Below are positions 1 to 12,722 of a stretch of DNA of 64,000 nt, piece by piece (the stretch's first letter is position 1; every line of letters begins with the position of its first letter). Made by a program: the position numbers and the translations under genes. Origin of the DNA: Rotaria socialis (taxonomy: Eukaryota; Rotifera; Eurotatoria; Philodinida; Philodinidae); the NCBI GenBank assembly GCA_905331475.1, contig CAJNYU010002678.1, forward strand, positions 62,001-126,000, in the 5' to 3' direction. Under the pieces are notes generated by a model that did no database searches, was not told the origin of the DNA, and saw nothing but the letters and a program-made list of their open reading frames with translations.

Positions 1-409
1 TATAAAAATATTTGTTTTGACGAAATTAACTATTGTTGACCTTCATTTGATGAATATTTCAAGAAAATATTATGATATTCCAAAGAAAAAGCTTTGTAAA
101 TCGATTAATTTTTTAGCTGCAAATCAATTTTAAGAGAGAACAGTTTTAATCCTGATAGTAACCAAATGATGAATAGTGGAACCATGGAATCGGAAAAAAA
201 AGTACTAAAAAAAACACAACTTTCAGTTTCAAATAAACATTTATAATGGATTGTGCTAAAAATTAGCTATTCTTATTATAATCAAGTTAATTCTTTATTT
301 ATCTAATGCCTTTCAGTTCACTAAATCACACAGAATACTTCTATCGACGTGGACTTGACTAGAAGCATGAGATGCCCGGTTATAATTCGAATATAAACAG
401 AGATATATA

Positions 410-830
410 CTTACAGTCAGAGTTGCCATCTAATGAAGTCCAAAAAGCGGAAAACTGATCTTAAAAAGCGGAAAATGGCGGAAAGAAAAATAGAAAACGC
501 GGAAAAAAAAGCGGGAAAAAAAAGGCGGAAGCTTATATTGTTGCAGATTTGTGGTGCTTCTGAGAATATTAGGCATCTTTTTTCCTATTTATTACATTTC
601 TTTTTATTTCATCAAAGTTTCAAAACATAAAAAATGATGGCTCACGGTATTTGTGAACAATAAGAATTGATTTAATAATATCAAATATTATTCTGTACTT
701 AGGTTTGACATGCAACACGTTTTATACGAAAAAGCGGAACAGCGGAAAAATAGCGGAAAAATAGCGGAAAAAATTGAAAAAGCGGAAACTTTCCGCAAAA
801 AGCGGAAGAGGTGGCAACCCTGCTTACAGT
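410..830. mobile_element. Non-autonomous hAT-type MITE with 8-bp target duplication
   Basis: The element spans 418-822 (405 bp). It begins CAGAGTTGCCATC and ends with the reverse complement of CAGGGTTGCCACC, so it has imperfect terminal inverted repeats of the CAGnG type known for the hAT superfamily. It is flanked by a perfect 8-bp direct repeat, CTTACAGT, at 410-417 and 823-830; 8 bp is the hAT target-site length. The interior is built from many copies of a GCGGAAA motif and carries no transposase. The two short open frames in it are by-products of these repeats. The intact target duplication suggests a fairly recent insertion. Confidence 0.85.
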
Positions 831-3799
831 ACCAAATAATGAGGAATAGTTGTAGATTTAGTTATGTATACATATATATATATATACATACTCTTCCATG
901 TAAATAGAAATAGATTTAGTTTTAGTTATTTATACACATATATGAACATAACTTCCATAATCGAATAGTAAAACTATTCATATGAGACTCTACTAGTTTT
1001 CCTGTTTCATAAGTTCATTTATATTTGACCTCCGACTAGATGACTCGCAAATTCACTGCCTCAGAAAATCTTTGGTTACGCAACCGACCCTTTATTATCT
1101 GTGTCGTGTCGTGGGAGCGCGCAGAGTCGCGACTCATGCTCGTCTCTGTGTACACAGTACAATATCTTTTTCAATTGTGAATTGTGCTTTATGCATCTAG
1201 TTATTTTAGAGTCGATTGGTTTTGTTCGCATATACTAAAATAATCGAGTTTTTTTTTCATTTAATCTTTTATTTTCAGTATGATTTTATTTTTCTTTCCG
1301 TTCATCAGCTTCTGAGACTATGTATATATAAATAAAACTAAAACTATCGCTAGCTATATGGTTATGGTTAGCTTTTTTCGTTTTTACCGTTTATATTCGA
1401 AGTCGAATTAGGCAGCTACTCACTAGAAGATATTCTGAAAATTTTTACTATCGCTTTTTCGATCATTATCAAATTGCTGACTTCTTTTTTGAGTTAATAT
1501 TTTCATTATTACTTAGATCTTTTTCAAGGTGTATGGTTGATAATGTAATCTTATATAAGTGACCTTTACAGTCTTAAACTCATCAATTTCAAGGGTGATT
1601 CTATTCTATTGATCAATATATGTAAATTTGCCATCAACTGTTGAAGTTTAATTCAAAATTTTAATCGTGCTTGTCAAAATGAATTGCATCTTTGTTTTTC
1701 AGCGATCTTATTAAAACATTTTTATATAATCGAAAAAACTTTCTCTTCACTAATATTGACTTTTTCTGTAACACATTCAATAAAAATTACAAACGAATAA
1801 AAATAGTAGACGGCACTCAATAAAAAAAAAAAAGTCTGGTCCTTGAAGACATATGCTTATTTTTAGTAATCTTCATAGACGAACTTTTTACATGGTCAAT
1901 ATCACTTGTAATCAACGTGCAAATATGATATGGTATTAAATGAGGAAAAAAATCTTTTCTTTTCCTATACATATAGCTCAGACGCTTCGAATAGAAATTG
2001 GAGAGAGAGAGATAAGCATATACCAAATAGAGAATATTTGAAGATTTCTAATTAAAGAAAATATATATGGCATATATCATCACATGAAAGTTTTCGATCG
2101 ATTGATGTCAGCATTGAATAAGAATTAGAAGAAGAAAGAAAAGTTAAATTAAGTCTATTTTTAGACAAAAAGATTTTGTTGGTGATTATCTCTATATACT
2201 ATATTAATACATATTTTATGAAAAATAGAACAAACATAAATTACGTAAAAGAAATATAGAATCATATAATATTCTTCTGATGAATTGAAATCAATAAATA
2301 ATTACTCATGAATGTTTAAATATTGACCAATCATTTTTTTTCATTCATCCAACTTTATTTGCTTTTAATTGCATTATTTATTGCAATAAACATATTTTCA
2401 AGGTTTAAGACATGAATTTTAAATATCTTCTTTCTATAAAATCAATATGATCAGACAATATTGGTGCTAATCTGTACTAGTGTTTTTATTTTCGGTTGAT
2501 AAACATACGATCAAATGTTCATCGAAGCGAAACCAATGATAATTTTCTTCTCGATTGATAAGAGTTATATTTTGTTCTATTGATTACACTGATCGATTTA
2601 CTTTTCAATCTATACTTTAATGATTAAAAAAAAGCAAAGGAGATGCATAAATTAAATATATATCATATGAATTTCATATCGATTACTTTAATGAAAATAC
2701 GAGGATACAAACAAATAGAAGTCTAGTGATTTCTTCAATTTATATCTAACGATTTATCTTTTTTTTTCTCAGCCATTGGCAGACTCATAAAACTTCTTTT
2801 TTTTCTTCGTCGTATAAGTATTAGAGTATATATTCTGTTTGAAATAAATTCATGAAACCTTTGATGATCGTCATTCAACAAAATTCCATGTTCATCATGA
2901 CTTATGTCAATATTAGCTATTTATAAGGATGTCATATGAACGTATATAACACGTTGGTTTATTCATTTTTTTACATACAGATCTTTTCATCAAATAAAGC
3001 AAAGAATTTCTCATCAATCGTTTCTTTTTTTTATTTTCTTTTTGCATCTTCTATTACGCGACATGCATTGAACAGCAGAGAGAAGAACTTCTCATCACTA
3101 TTTCTTTGTCTGAGAGAAGAAAAATGCATATTTGTCATTTGATTGAAGTATGTGTATATGTGTATTCTCTTCATCTTGGTAGTCAATCAGTCACATCAGC
3201 AACTATCACACGATCTCGAAAGATATACTATGAAATTGTGTTATTTATCAGCGATACTAACAACAGCCAATGTTGATTTATTCTTCGTCTGTTTCTCTCT
3301 TCTTGATGCCTTTCATTTTTTTTTGTTTCTTTTGCGGTTTTCTCTTTTTTTCTTCTTCTCTTCTGTCTCGTTCTTTTTCTCTCGCCGCACTACTACTCAA
3401 ATTACTTTTCGATCTCGCGCTTTGCCGTCTCTCTTTCGAAAACATTCTGAACATACTCAATTACTAACTCCATACGCTCTTTCTCAGGTTCTTGCACTAC
3501 ACCCTGTAACTTACACTCGTTTAGATTGATAGCAACCAAACAAACAATTCTATCGGAAAAATTAATTTGTATCAATCCTACAATTGTTTTCTTCCTCTTC
3601 ATAACGTCCTGAATTCTGCCGAACGTAAAAGCATACAACATGCAGCAATCGTAGTGACACTTTTTGTATAAGCTGCATTATTATTTTGTCATACCCAAGA
3701 GACAGTCATTACTAATCATAACAAAATATACATAATTAAACGAATGACAATAACAACAACAACAACAACAACGTAATTACATCCAAAGCAACAATAAAG
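831..3799. other. Gene-free stretch upstream of the tetraspanin gene
   Basis: No convincing gene was found. Most of it is A/T-rich with poly-T tracts. A short GC-rich island at about 1065-1165 contains the perfect 12-bp palindrome GAGTCGCGACTC at 1124-1135, which could mark a promoter. Pyrimidine-rich DNA at 3270-3500 gives long but low-complexity open frames on both strands that I do not accept as genes. Confidence 0.5.
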
Positions 3800-5924
3800 A
3801 TGGGAACGGACACATGTCGTCCGTGCGCTAAATATCTCCTTCTAGCTCTAAACCTCGTTTTTTGGGTAGGTAAACATTTGCATGAATATATTAAAAGCAC
3901 ATATATGTGAATGTAAAGTATTAGAAGCTTGTAAAAATATGTTTATTTCAAATGTATCAAAGAAAGAAACTGATTGAGCCGCAAAAGCTTTTTTCTTTTG
4001 GCAAGAGAAAAAAAGGAGACGCGTTGTTCATTCATATTCAAGTTTAAACTACTTGACAATTCATAATTTTGAATGAAACCCAAAGGGAAAAAAGAATCAT
4101 TCGTTCTCTTAAAACAGACACTATTGACATTTACGAGTGAAAATAACTATTAAAAAACAGATTATTGAACAATGACATGATACAAAAATTAATTTTTTCG
4201 TTCTAAATTCTTCATTAATACTTACTAATCCTTATACATACTTACATGTTATTGTTCTATCTTTTTTGTTTTGTTTTGTCATCTATCTAGTTAACTGGTA
4301 CTACCCTTATAGTTCTTGGCGTTTTATTCCTATTACGTCCTGAAGTACAAAATGTTATACATTTATTCAATTTTACTGTTCTACCATTGTCATCTATAGA
4401 AATCTCAGCAATTTTTATTATCATTGTCGGCATTGTTATCTTCCTTGTTGGACTTTTTGGACTTTGTGGTGCCAAGCAAGAATCACGCACTTGCCTCATA
4501 CTTGTAAGTTGTAATTGTCATTCAATTATGATAAATAGACGAAAAAGTTAATATGCAACTTCTTCGTTCCTTTTTTTTTAGTATATTGTTTTGGTAGCAT
4601 GTGTTCTTTTAATGGAATTGGCCTTATTTGCACATATGGCCTTGCATCATGATCGATGGGAAGTATTTATAAAACAACGACTTATATTAGAAACGAAAAA
4701 ATACAACCATTTGAATCCAAGTCAATATGAGCGAGCAATTGACTACGTTCAAAGCAAGGTAAAAATGAAGGAGAAAGCGTGAATAAAAATAAATAAAGAA
4801 TGAAGAGTTGCGTAAGAAGTAAGAACGAAATGAATGATGTGCACAGTTGGTGCGCTTTTATTCCAAAGTTCACAATGTCTATATGTCGTCATATTGAGAA
4901 GACAAAAAAATTGTAACAAAAAAGAAGAAATAAAAAGAGAATGAACAAGACATTGAAGTCGACAGAATATTATGAAAGCAGATCTCGTAGTGATAATGTT
5001 AATGTTAATGATGCTACTGATGATGATGTAATAGCTATCCATACATTTGATCTAACAGTGATTTTTCACTTTCTAACATATACATTTATGGGTTAGGTTG
5101 AATGATGAACTTTTTTTTTAATATTCATTATGATCATCTTTATGTTGTTTACTCGATATAATCAAAGGGCAATTACAATCGAAATATTGCACAACATATT
5201 TTTAATAGTACGGACGCTTGTGAATAAAGCAAAAGATCTTGTAGACACCAGACATCACAGGAAGAAAGATTCGTTTATCTATTTCCCATTCTAGTAATCC
5301 TATTAACTAGGCAAACAAACTGGCATCGATCAAACAGCGATTGCAAGTCATGACGCAGTCCTCTGTTTCTCGTCTTTGATTGTCCTTGATTATAATTCAT
5401 CATATATAAGTGAGAGTCGATCAAAAAAATTGTCAAGGACATAGAAGAAAAATATGATGTCTCACTTCAAATAGTGCTAGACGTGTAGAATAAACAAAAA
5501 AAGAAAATAATGTGCTTAGACAAAAAGATTTTAAAAAAAATATTCTCTTCGTGATTTATTTGTAGTATCAATGTTGTGGTATTGATTCAGCATATGACTA
5601 TGGTGATTCAATTGTTCCGAAGTCTTGCTGTTCTACGCCAAATGCATTATCTACTGTAGCGACTTGTACTGTTCATCATGTTAGTTTAAATGATACACTC
5701 GGATGTTTTCGTATATTAGCAAATGAAGCAATATACTGGATAAAATTTTTTATTATTGCAGAACTTGGTTTATGTCTTATGTCGGTAAGTGAAAAGACAT
5801 ATGTTATCAAATTCGATTTATTTTGACATACAATATTTAGTTAATCGGCATCTATCTCGCCATTTGTGTCTGCCAGAATGCAATGTTTTATGATGGATAC
5901 ATTCAAACGCCATATCGCGTTTGA
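3800..5924 (+). CDS. Tetraspanin, five exons, 252 aa
   Basis: A four-pass membrane protein that organises membrane microdomains. Exons are 3800-3865, 4291-4503, 4582-4758, 5566-5784 and 5841-5924; all junctions are GT-AG and every exon keeps phase 0. The N-terminus has CRPCAKYLLLALNLVFW (first membrane segment and juxtamembrane cysteines). Exon 2 holds the second segment and part of the third. The large extracellular loop has the family-defining CCG motif (Cys155-Cys156-Gly157) and a PKSCC motif (170-174), with more cysteines before the fourth segment. Length and topology fit the family. The start is the first ATG and lies directly before the TM1 signature. The intron before exon 4 is unusually long (807 bp). 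The subfamily cannot be told by eye. Confidence 0.92.
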
Positions 5925-6190
5925 TGACAATAACAACGATACAATTGTGCATACCTATCTTTACATTTTTATAACAGAACATTTTTCTTTTATTATACTT
6001 GATGGTAAATATAAAAAGAAAACAGTTGTCGCTTTTTACGTTCTCTTTGCAGTCAACTTGCTTCTTCTATTTGTACTCAGGACATTTGTTTTATCTCTAA
6101 AAACATTCTTTTGTATTTCTGTGTGTATATTTAGAATATTTAGAAATGAAAATCAAATAAGAAGAAACGATTAACTTTGTAGTACTCCTA

Positions 6191-6240
<50 letters not shown>

Positions 6241-7702
6241 GATGTTGATCAAGTAAACAAATTATATCTCTATCGTATATAGTTATCTTTCTTCTTGATC
6301 TTATGTTCAGAAAGTTGTATAGTATGTAGTACTATTAAGTGATTGATTGATGGATGGATGAAGTAATAATCTCGATATAAGACTACTTGCATAATGTAGC
6401 TTGTCGACAGTTTGTATATTGTTCTTAAACGGAGAAAATGTATTGTACATAATTCGGTCAAGGTTTATGTTCAATCCTTCTTCTTCTTGAAAGAAAAACA
6501 TTACTAGCACAACATCATGACAACTCAAATAGAACTAATTATCGAACATACGAATAAGCTATTGTTTTTTGAAAATAAATCTAAATATCATCTAAAAGGT
6601 TTGTTGTCTTTTGTATTAAATATCTTCATTGATGTTACTTTTTTGTTTTAAATTCTTCTTCGTCCAAAAGATGTATGAGATTTTTGTTTGAATTATTTAA
6701 ATTATTATTAACTCCGCTGATTCTTATTGAATTAATAAGTAAATGTTGGAAGTTTGACCAATTGAGTTTACTTATTTCTTGTGGATGATACCGAGTGTTA
6801 CTCAAGGATAAAATGATATTTCTTTTATTCCATCTGCCTCTCTTCAATCATCCATTTCCCGGTGTCCTTGTATTATGGGATTACATTCTATTGAAAATAT
6901 GGAATGTTTTGGGTATTACATTATCCAAATAAATCAACTGTATTTTTTCCATAGGGTTAAATTCATTATTCAAACAAATTATTATTACTCAATTAAATTA
7001 CTATCTATTAGCCTATGGGATTAAGAAGGTTCACTTGCTTGTTCTGACCTATTCAAACGTTTAAAAAATAGCTTGTAAATGTCAGCTTATTTTTATACTA
7101 GTTTAATTGTAATTACTATTCGTTTTCATTTTCATGTAAAGAGACATCCCGTGACCTTGAATAAGTAGTTATGAAGAATAAGCTGACAATGTCAACATGA
7201 ATAATGAAGGATAAAATCTTTTATGACTGTTCCTATTGCAGTTGTGACAATTCGCATCTGTGACATATTACATTTAGCAGATTTTTACTTGCAATGATAG
7301 AGATGAAAGTTTTCCATTCGAAATCATTTTGTAAGTATTTGAAAAAAAAACGTTGATCTACAGTGATTTTTCTACTATTATTTCACAATTAACAATGATT
7401 TTGATTTATTCATGAAAACAGAAGTTTTTGTGTTACATCGAGAAAAATGCCTATTATAAAACAAAATTAATACAAAAAAATGAGACAAAAACATAAACTA
7501 GTCCAAATAAAACTATTGCTTTATGTCAAAGAAATAATCTAAGGAATTTGTTATTCTTGCTAATTTAATACTATCTAATATGTGATACTATAGTGATTAT
7601 GACGAATATTTAATCACATGAGTTGATTTTGCTTAACGCAAACTCTATGCAATATATACATAACAATGAGTCTTTAGTTCAAGTTTTTCGTTAATCTAAT
7701 TC
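5925..7702. other. Intergenic stretch, no gene seen
   Basis: Holds the (AAT)n microsatellite at 6192-6238 and A/T-rich sequence with only short, low-complexity open frames. Probably the 3' UTR of the tetraspanin gene and spacer between two converging genes. Confidence 0.5.
6192..6238. repeat. (AAT)n microsatellite
   Basis: About 15 uninterrupted AAT units, roughly 270 bp downstream of the tetraspanin stop codon and possibly in its 3' UTR. Confidence 0.95.
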
Positions 7703-7740
7703 TTATTTCCATACACTATGTCCTCCTGTTGTTGAAGATG

Positions 7741-7779
<39 letters not shown>

Positions 7780-8755
7780 GCTGCTGTTGTGACTGTTGAT
7801 GTTTTGGTTTATCTTTTTTAATTCTTGTCTTTGGTTGAGAAAGTCTTTCGAATAAATCATTTGAATTACTTTGCTTAGTATTATGCATTTCATAATCAAG
7901 TTTTTTCCTAGCGCCACCACCACCGCCATGTGCTGTTGTTGTTGTTGTTATTGATGCTGCTGCTGATGATGGTTTACGTTGTCGTGGTGTTATAATATGT
8001 GATAAATGAGATTCACCATGTAGAACTAAATCATCAACAATTATTTTAGGATCTCGTTCAGTAAAATTTAGTTGATCAATAGATAATTGTATATCATGTA
8101 AAGATCGATTTGTTTTAGACAATGGATGTTCTACAAAGAAATTCGATAAAATAAATTTTTTAAAAGTAACCAACGCTGAGAATTTACTATTTGATGTAGT
8201 GTTATCTTGAGTTGGTGAACGCTCGAGCAACATTTTAACATATCTTGTTAATGATTCATTTGTTGATGATGTTTGATCTGTTTGATGATTTTCAATACTA
8301 TCTCTTGATATAGTTATTTGTACTTCCGGTTGGTGATCAGTTAAATTTGATGGCATTGAAGATGTCGAACGATAAGATGATATGGCTGGTTGATAAATAT
8401 GATTTATATTTAAATTACTATCAAAACTAAAAGAATTCGATGATGAAGGTTGATGTTGTTGTTGTTGTTGTTGCTGCTGCTGCTGGTCGGAATTATGTGA
8501 AGGATAGATTGAAAATAATCCGCTATTAGTTATAGGATCTGCTGATAGGCTTCGATTAGTTAATTGATTACTACTGGAATGAAATGATGGTTGACTAATT
8601 GTTTGTGGATACCATTCTTGTAATGAATCAATTGGAGTTGAACGATAAAATGGTGAGTGAATATTACTATGTGGTTGCGAAGATAATATATGACTAGAAT
8701 AGAAATAATAAGTATTGTCTTGAGTGTGTATATTTGTTTTTCTCAAAGAGACAGT
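7703..8755 (-). CDS. Glutamine-rich protein, last exon (5' part unresolved)
   Basis: A long open frame of about 350 codons runs from a splice acceptor (pyrimidine-rich, CTGCAG at 8756-8761) to a stop at 7703-7705. There is no Met near its 5' end, so it reads as the terminal exon of a gene whose earlier exons I could not identify between 8762 and 9343. The protein is rich in Ser, Asn and Gln. It has a Q run encoded at about 8454-8480 and a longer one at about 7740-7790, separated by a basic stretch and a Gly run near 7910-7925. Only the middle part (near encoded TERDPKIIVDDLVL) looks like an ordered, conserved segment. The composition resembles regulatory or RNA/DNA-associated scaffolds, but I do not recognise the family and assign no function. 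Confidence 0.6.
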
Positions 8756-8761
8756 CTGCAG

Positions 8762-9343
8762 AGTAAAGAGAGAGTGTATGGAAGAATCCTTCCGATGCGT
8801 TCTGAAACATTTCGAGGTTCAATAGATTTTACGGTTCTGTTGAAAATGTCTGCAATACATAATAAATTCGAGAAGCTGGCAGAAAATTGATGTCCAATTA
8901 AGAAATGCGTATAAATCTTTTACTAATTTAGCTTAATCTAATATCCCTTTTTATTGTAAAGAAACGATTGTAAAGATTGTAAATACTGTTTAACGATTTT
9001 CTCTTGACCTTCTTTAGTACTTGAGTTCAAGACAAAACGTTTTAACAGTATTTTAAAACTTTCCATTAAACAATTAGATTACGATTGCTTAACAAAAGGA
9101 TTTATACGCATTACTGAAATGGACCCATATTTTGGAAAACCTTGTAGTTTAGTTTCAGAGTAAATATTGATAACCTTCTAGGTAGTCTAGCGACGTGAAG
9201 AGTGATATATAAAATAGAAAATATGATCTTCTTCTCAATCTCATATATAGCTAACGCTGGAAATGGCATTGAAAGAATAAAAATGATTCGCAGTCAAACT
9301 TCACTTTGAACTTGATAAAAAGAAACATCTGTAATTAGAACTC
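8762..9343. other. Short spacer between two minus-strand genes
   Basis: Should contain the 5' exon(s) of the glutamine-rich gene. One 43-codon ATG frame on the minus strand (about 9066-8935) and an open stretch just before the acceptor at 8761 are candidates, but neither joins in frame to the downstream exon with a good donor. Confidence 0.3.
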
Positions 9344-11567
9344 TTACTTTTGATTGTTTTCAAATTTTTGTGAAGTATTTTCTTGTTGCATTGATGATGG
9401 TGGCTGAGAATTGAATTCATAACCATTGGCAACTCGATTAGTTTGATCAACCAGTGATTCAATACGAGATGAGAGCGACCGTATGGTTGACATATTAGTT
9501 GGATGATCGTTGTTAGTTAATGGTAATGCAGGCAGGAATTCAGTAGGTTTTGCTTTAACTTGACTATCACTGATCTGTAATTTCATTTGATTTATTGTTG
9601 TAGATGATAATGACGACGGTGGATTAAGGATTTCATTTTTTTGAAAATTTGTTTTTGTTGATCCTTTAAAAAGCGTTGTTTCGAAAACATCTTGTAATTT
9701 TTTTGCTAAATCTTGTCGTTCAGCATTGGTTGTTGATTGTATATGTTCCATCTCATTTTTCATTTGATCAAGTTTATTTATTAATACTTGAACACGATTT
9801 TCATGTTCATAACGTTCATGAGCAACAATTTGTTCATGTTTTTCTTCTGAATCAACTAGTTTACGGCGATGCAATTCATTTATTTCTTGTTCAATTTGAA
9901 TATGTTTTGCATGTTGTTCTTCAAGACGTTGCGTAAGCTAAAAAAACAATTTAAATTAGAAGTCAATTTATGATCGTTATTTTTGTTTAAAATCAATATA
10001 CTTTAGTTTCAGCATCACGCATAAGTTGAATTTTAAGAGATTCAGTTTGAGCACGATATTTTGCTTCACGCAATTCAAGTTCCATTTTTAATACATTCTT
10101 AAATTTAAAAAGAAAATTAATATTATAATTTTTGTTTTCAGCATAGAATTATTACTAACATTTTCACGGCGTTGTTCATCGAGATCATTTTCTAATTGAC
10201 GAATTTTGAGTTGATGATCGCTATTTAATTTATGTTGGTCACGTAACATTTGCTCGATCTGTTCTTGTTTTTTGTCCAATTCAGATTGTATATCATTAAA
10301 ACGAGTTTCGCCATTTTTTATTTCATTACGTAAATCACTTTCAAGTGTAGACCATCGTTGTTTAGCCTTTAAAAACGCTTGATAAAGTTATATCAAAGAA
10401 GAATAGTTTTACTATTTAAAAAACTTTCATCTTAATTGAACAATCAACTGTGCTTTTATGCAAATAAATCTTTTTTTATGCTAATTCAGACTAGCGTATC
10501 TCTATTTCGAATTCTCTAGTCTGACGAGTCGAATTTAAAGTTTAAGATAAGATTTATCTCAATTCCGTTGTAGTCGTATTTCAAAATCAATATCTCTATG
10601 AAACACTGAAAGTATTATTGGAGTAAGTTAAAATCAAAGGTTAGTAAAATTATTTTCACCTGTTCTGCATCTTTTGTTAACTGTTGTATACGTTGTTCAT
10701 TTTGTTTAATTTTTGATTGTAAATTTTCATAATCTTCTTTTTTATTTTCACTATCTCTTGTTAAACGTTCAATAAGTAGAGTCTTTTCATTTAATTGTAT
10801 ATCAAATTGTTGTTTCTCATTTGAGATTTTTTCTCGATTCGTTTGTTCAAGTTGTTTCAATTGTTGCGTTAAACTATTCAATTTTGTTTTATATTCAGTT
10901 TCTTTCTGTTTCCATTCATCAACAACATTTGGTATCATTTGCTCGAGCTGTTTCATACATAAAGTTTTCTTATGATCATTTGCACGTAATTGTATTAATT
11001 CAGATTCTGCTTCTGTTAAACGCTGTTGTTGAACATCGACTAATGTTTCCAATTGTTTTCGACGACTACGTTCACTTTCTAATGATGATTTATAATATAC
11101 TAATTCAGGATTTGCTTCATTAAAAAGTTCTGTAAATAAAAATAGATAAATTTTTATAATTGCACAATATATTGTTCTTTAACCTGTTCGAGGCAGTGGA
11201 TCATCAGTTGATAGTTGTTCATTCGTTGGTGGAACTTGTTTTCGACTCATTGAATGAAGTAATTGCCGTGCACTTTGTAATTGCAATAAACAAGGATCTG
11301 ACGATTGAGATTCATTCGATGGTATTAAACTATGCATTAGAAAAAAAAGTACACGAGAATAAATTAGATCTATGTTGAGTATTTAATTTACTCTAGATTT
11401 TCATTTTCTTTTTCATGTAGTTTATGATCAGGTGTTGATGTAAACATTGTTGCTGATTGCGGACGATTAGAAGAATTTACTGAATCAGTTATATTAAATC
11501 CTTCGAATAGTAGACGTCGTTGAATACGATTCTGTGGATCATTAGTAATAGTTGTAAATGAAGACAT
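9344..11567 (-). CDS. Coiled-coil protein, possibly centrosomal, six exons, 562 aa
   Basis: Exons on the minus strand are 11567-11392, 11329-11184, 11129-10660, 10366-10160, 10097-10002 and 9937-9344. All junctions are GT-AG and the phases agree. Residues 1-60 are polar and disordered. From about residue 65 to 450 the chain is an almost continuous heptad-type coiled coil rich in Glu, Gln, Lys and Leu, with blocks such as LEQMIPNVVDEWKQKE. The last 130 residues are Ser/Pro/Asn-rich with a short helical piece. The architecture fits centriole or centrosome scaffolds such as centrobin, but coiled coils look alike, so this name is only a suggestion. A very good donor sequence overlaps the stop codon (AAA|GTAAGA), so an extra downstream exon is possible. 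Confidence 0.75.
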
Positions 11568-12722
11568 AGAGGTCAACCAAAAAATATCAAAGTGATTTAT
11601 TTGACCGCAAAAGAAAAGAACGAACAGTAGTCGATTGTGGTCAAATCTTTGTCTAACTAGAAACCATGCTGAAATTGATCGCAAAGTAAACTCCTCTGTA
11701 TTTTTCTTTTCATTTGAACAGAATAGAGGTCTCCATTTTATTTCAATGGGTGTCGACAGTTCAACCCAATCAAATTCTATTGAATAGCTTCGCCGCTTAG
11801 CTTATCTTAGAGTTTTATACAAGGCATCATTATGCAGATGATTTCAGCTGTTGTATTCTCACTCGTGCATTCAAATTAATAATTCGCTATAATAACAGAA
11901 CTGAATAACCTGTGATATAAATAGGACATGATACACTAATGCAAGCTTTGCTAATTTCATGATTCAATAATTTTATCTCATTCGTCTTTCTGACTAGCTA
12001 GCGATCAGTCGCATTTTTTTAGGCCTCTCGGTTGAAATTCTCCGTATTTTGCACGTAGTGACCTCGATTTTTTGCTCTGCTTTTTTCAACATATTTTTAG
12101 TCGAGTAGCTGTCTAATTCGAGTTCGAATATAAATGGAGAAAAGAAAAAGTTCAACTAACACTAAATTTAGGAAAAGATTTAGTTTTAGTTGAACTTTCC
12201 GATAGATGCGACATATGAATACATATATACTCTTCACCCGCACCCACATTGGAGCACTCCTCCATGGTATCCATCACCCACAATCACACTTTAAGTATTC
12301 CGGATACCCTTCACCCACACCCAACAAAATATGATTTATTTTTTCTTTTATATTTGTCTTAATTTTTTGTTAAACAAAGAAAAATAACTGATTTATTATG
12401 TACGAATATAAGATTTCCTGGAAAACATGTTTAATAATTATCAAGGGTTGAAATTAGAGTTATGGAATTATTTGATGTTTGATGACATACAACAGAATCA
12501 AGTCTGCTAATTTTCCAAAAGATCGTTATGTTTTAAATCAATATTTAATATTTTAATGGTATTATAGTAAGACTTCATCAGTAATTGTTACTTTTCTAAG
12601 ATCTGTACTTATTGAATACAGAAAAAAAAACGAATAATTATGAATTAAACTGATTTTAATCTAATTATTTCTTTCTTTTTAGTTTTACGTGATAGAAAAC
12701 AAGTAAAAACATAAATTCAAAA
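11568..12722. other. Intergenic stretch with G-rich degenerate repeats
   Basis: Lies between the 5' end of the coiled-coil gene and the 3' end of asparagine synthetase. It probably includes the promoter of the former. At about 12225-12325 the minus strand has three degenerate copies of a GTGGGTG-containing unit. No coding sequence was seen. Confidence 0.4.
12225..12325 (-). repeat. Three degenerate GTGGGTG(A/C)-type repeats
   Basis: On the minus strand, TGTGGGTG or GTGGGTG occurs three times, followed by AAGGGTATCC, ATGGATACC or CGGGTGAAGAG. Spacing is irregular (about 30-50 bp). The core resembles the bdelloid TGTGGG telomere repeat but is far too degenerate and short to call telomeric. Confidence 0.4.

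Noticed and set aside
433-907. Two small Lys/Arg-rich plus-strand frames
   Set aside because: Product of GCGGAAA repeats in the hAT MITE, not genes; the second also runs past the element's end.
3143-3529. 128-codon plus-strand frame and overlapping frames on the other strand
   Set aside because: Pyrimidine-rich low-complexity DNA is open in several frames at once; no domain, and the real gene starts at 3800.
8690-8890. 66-codon plus-strand frame
   Set aside because: Antisense to the acceptor region of the glutamine-rich gene; no support beyond being open.
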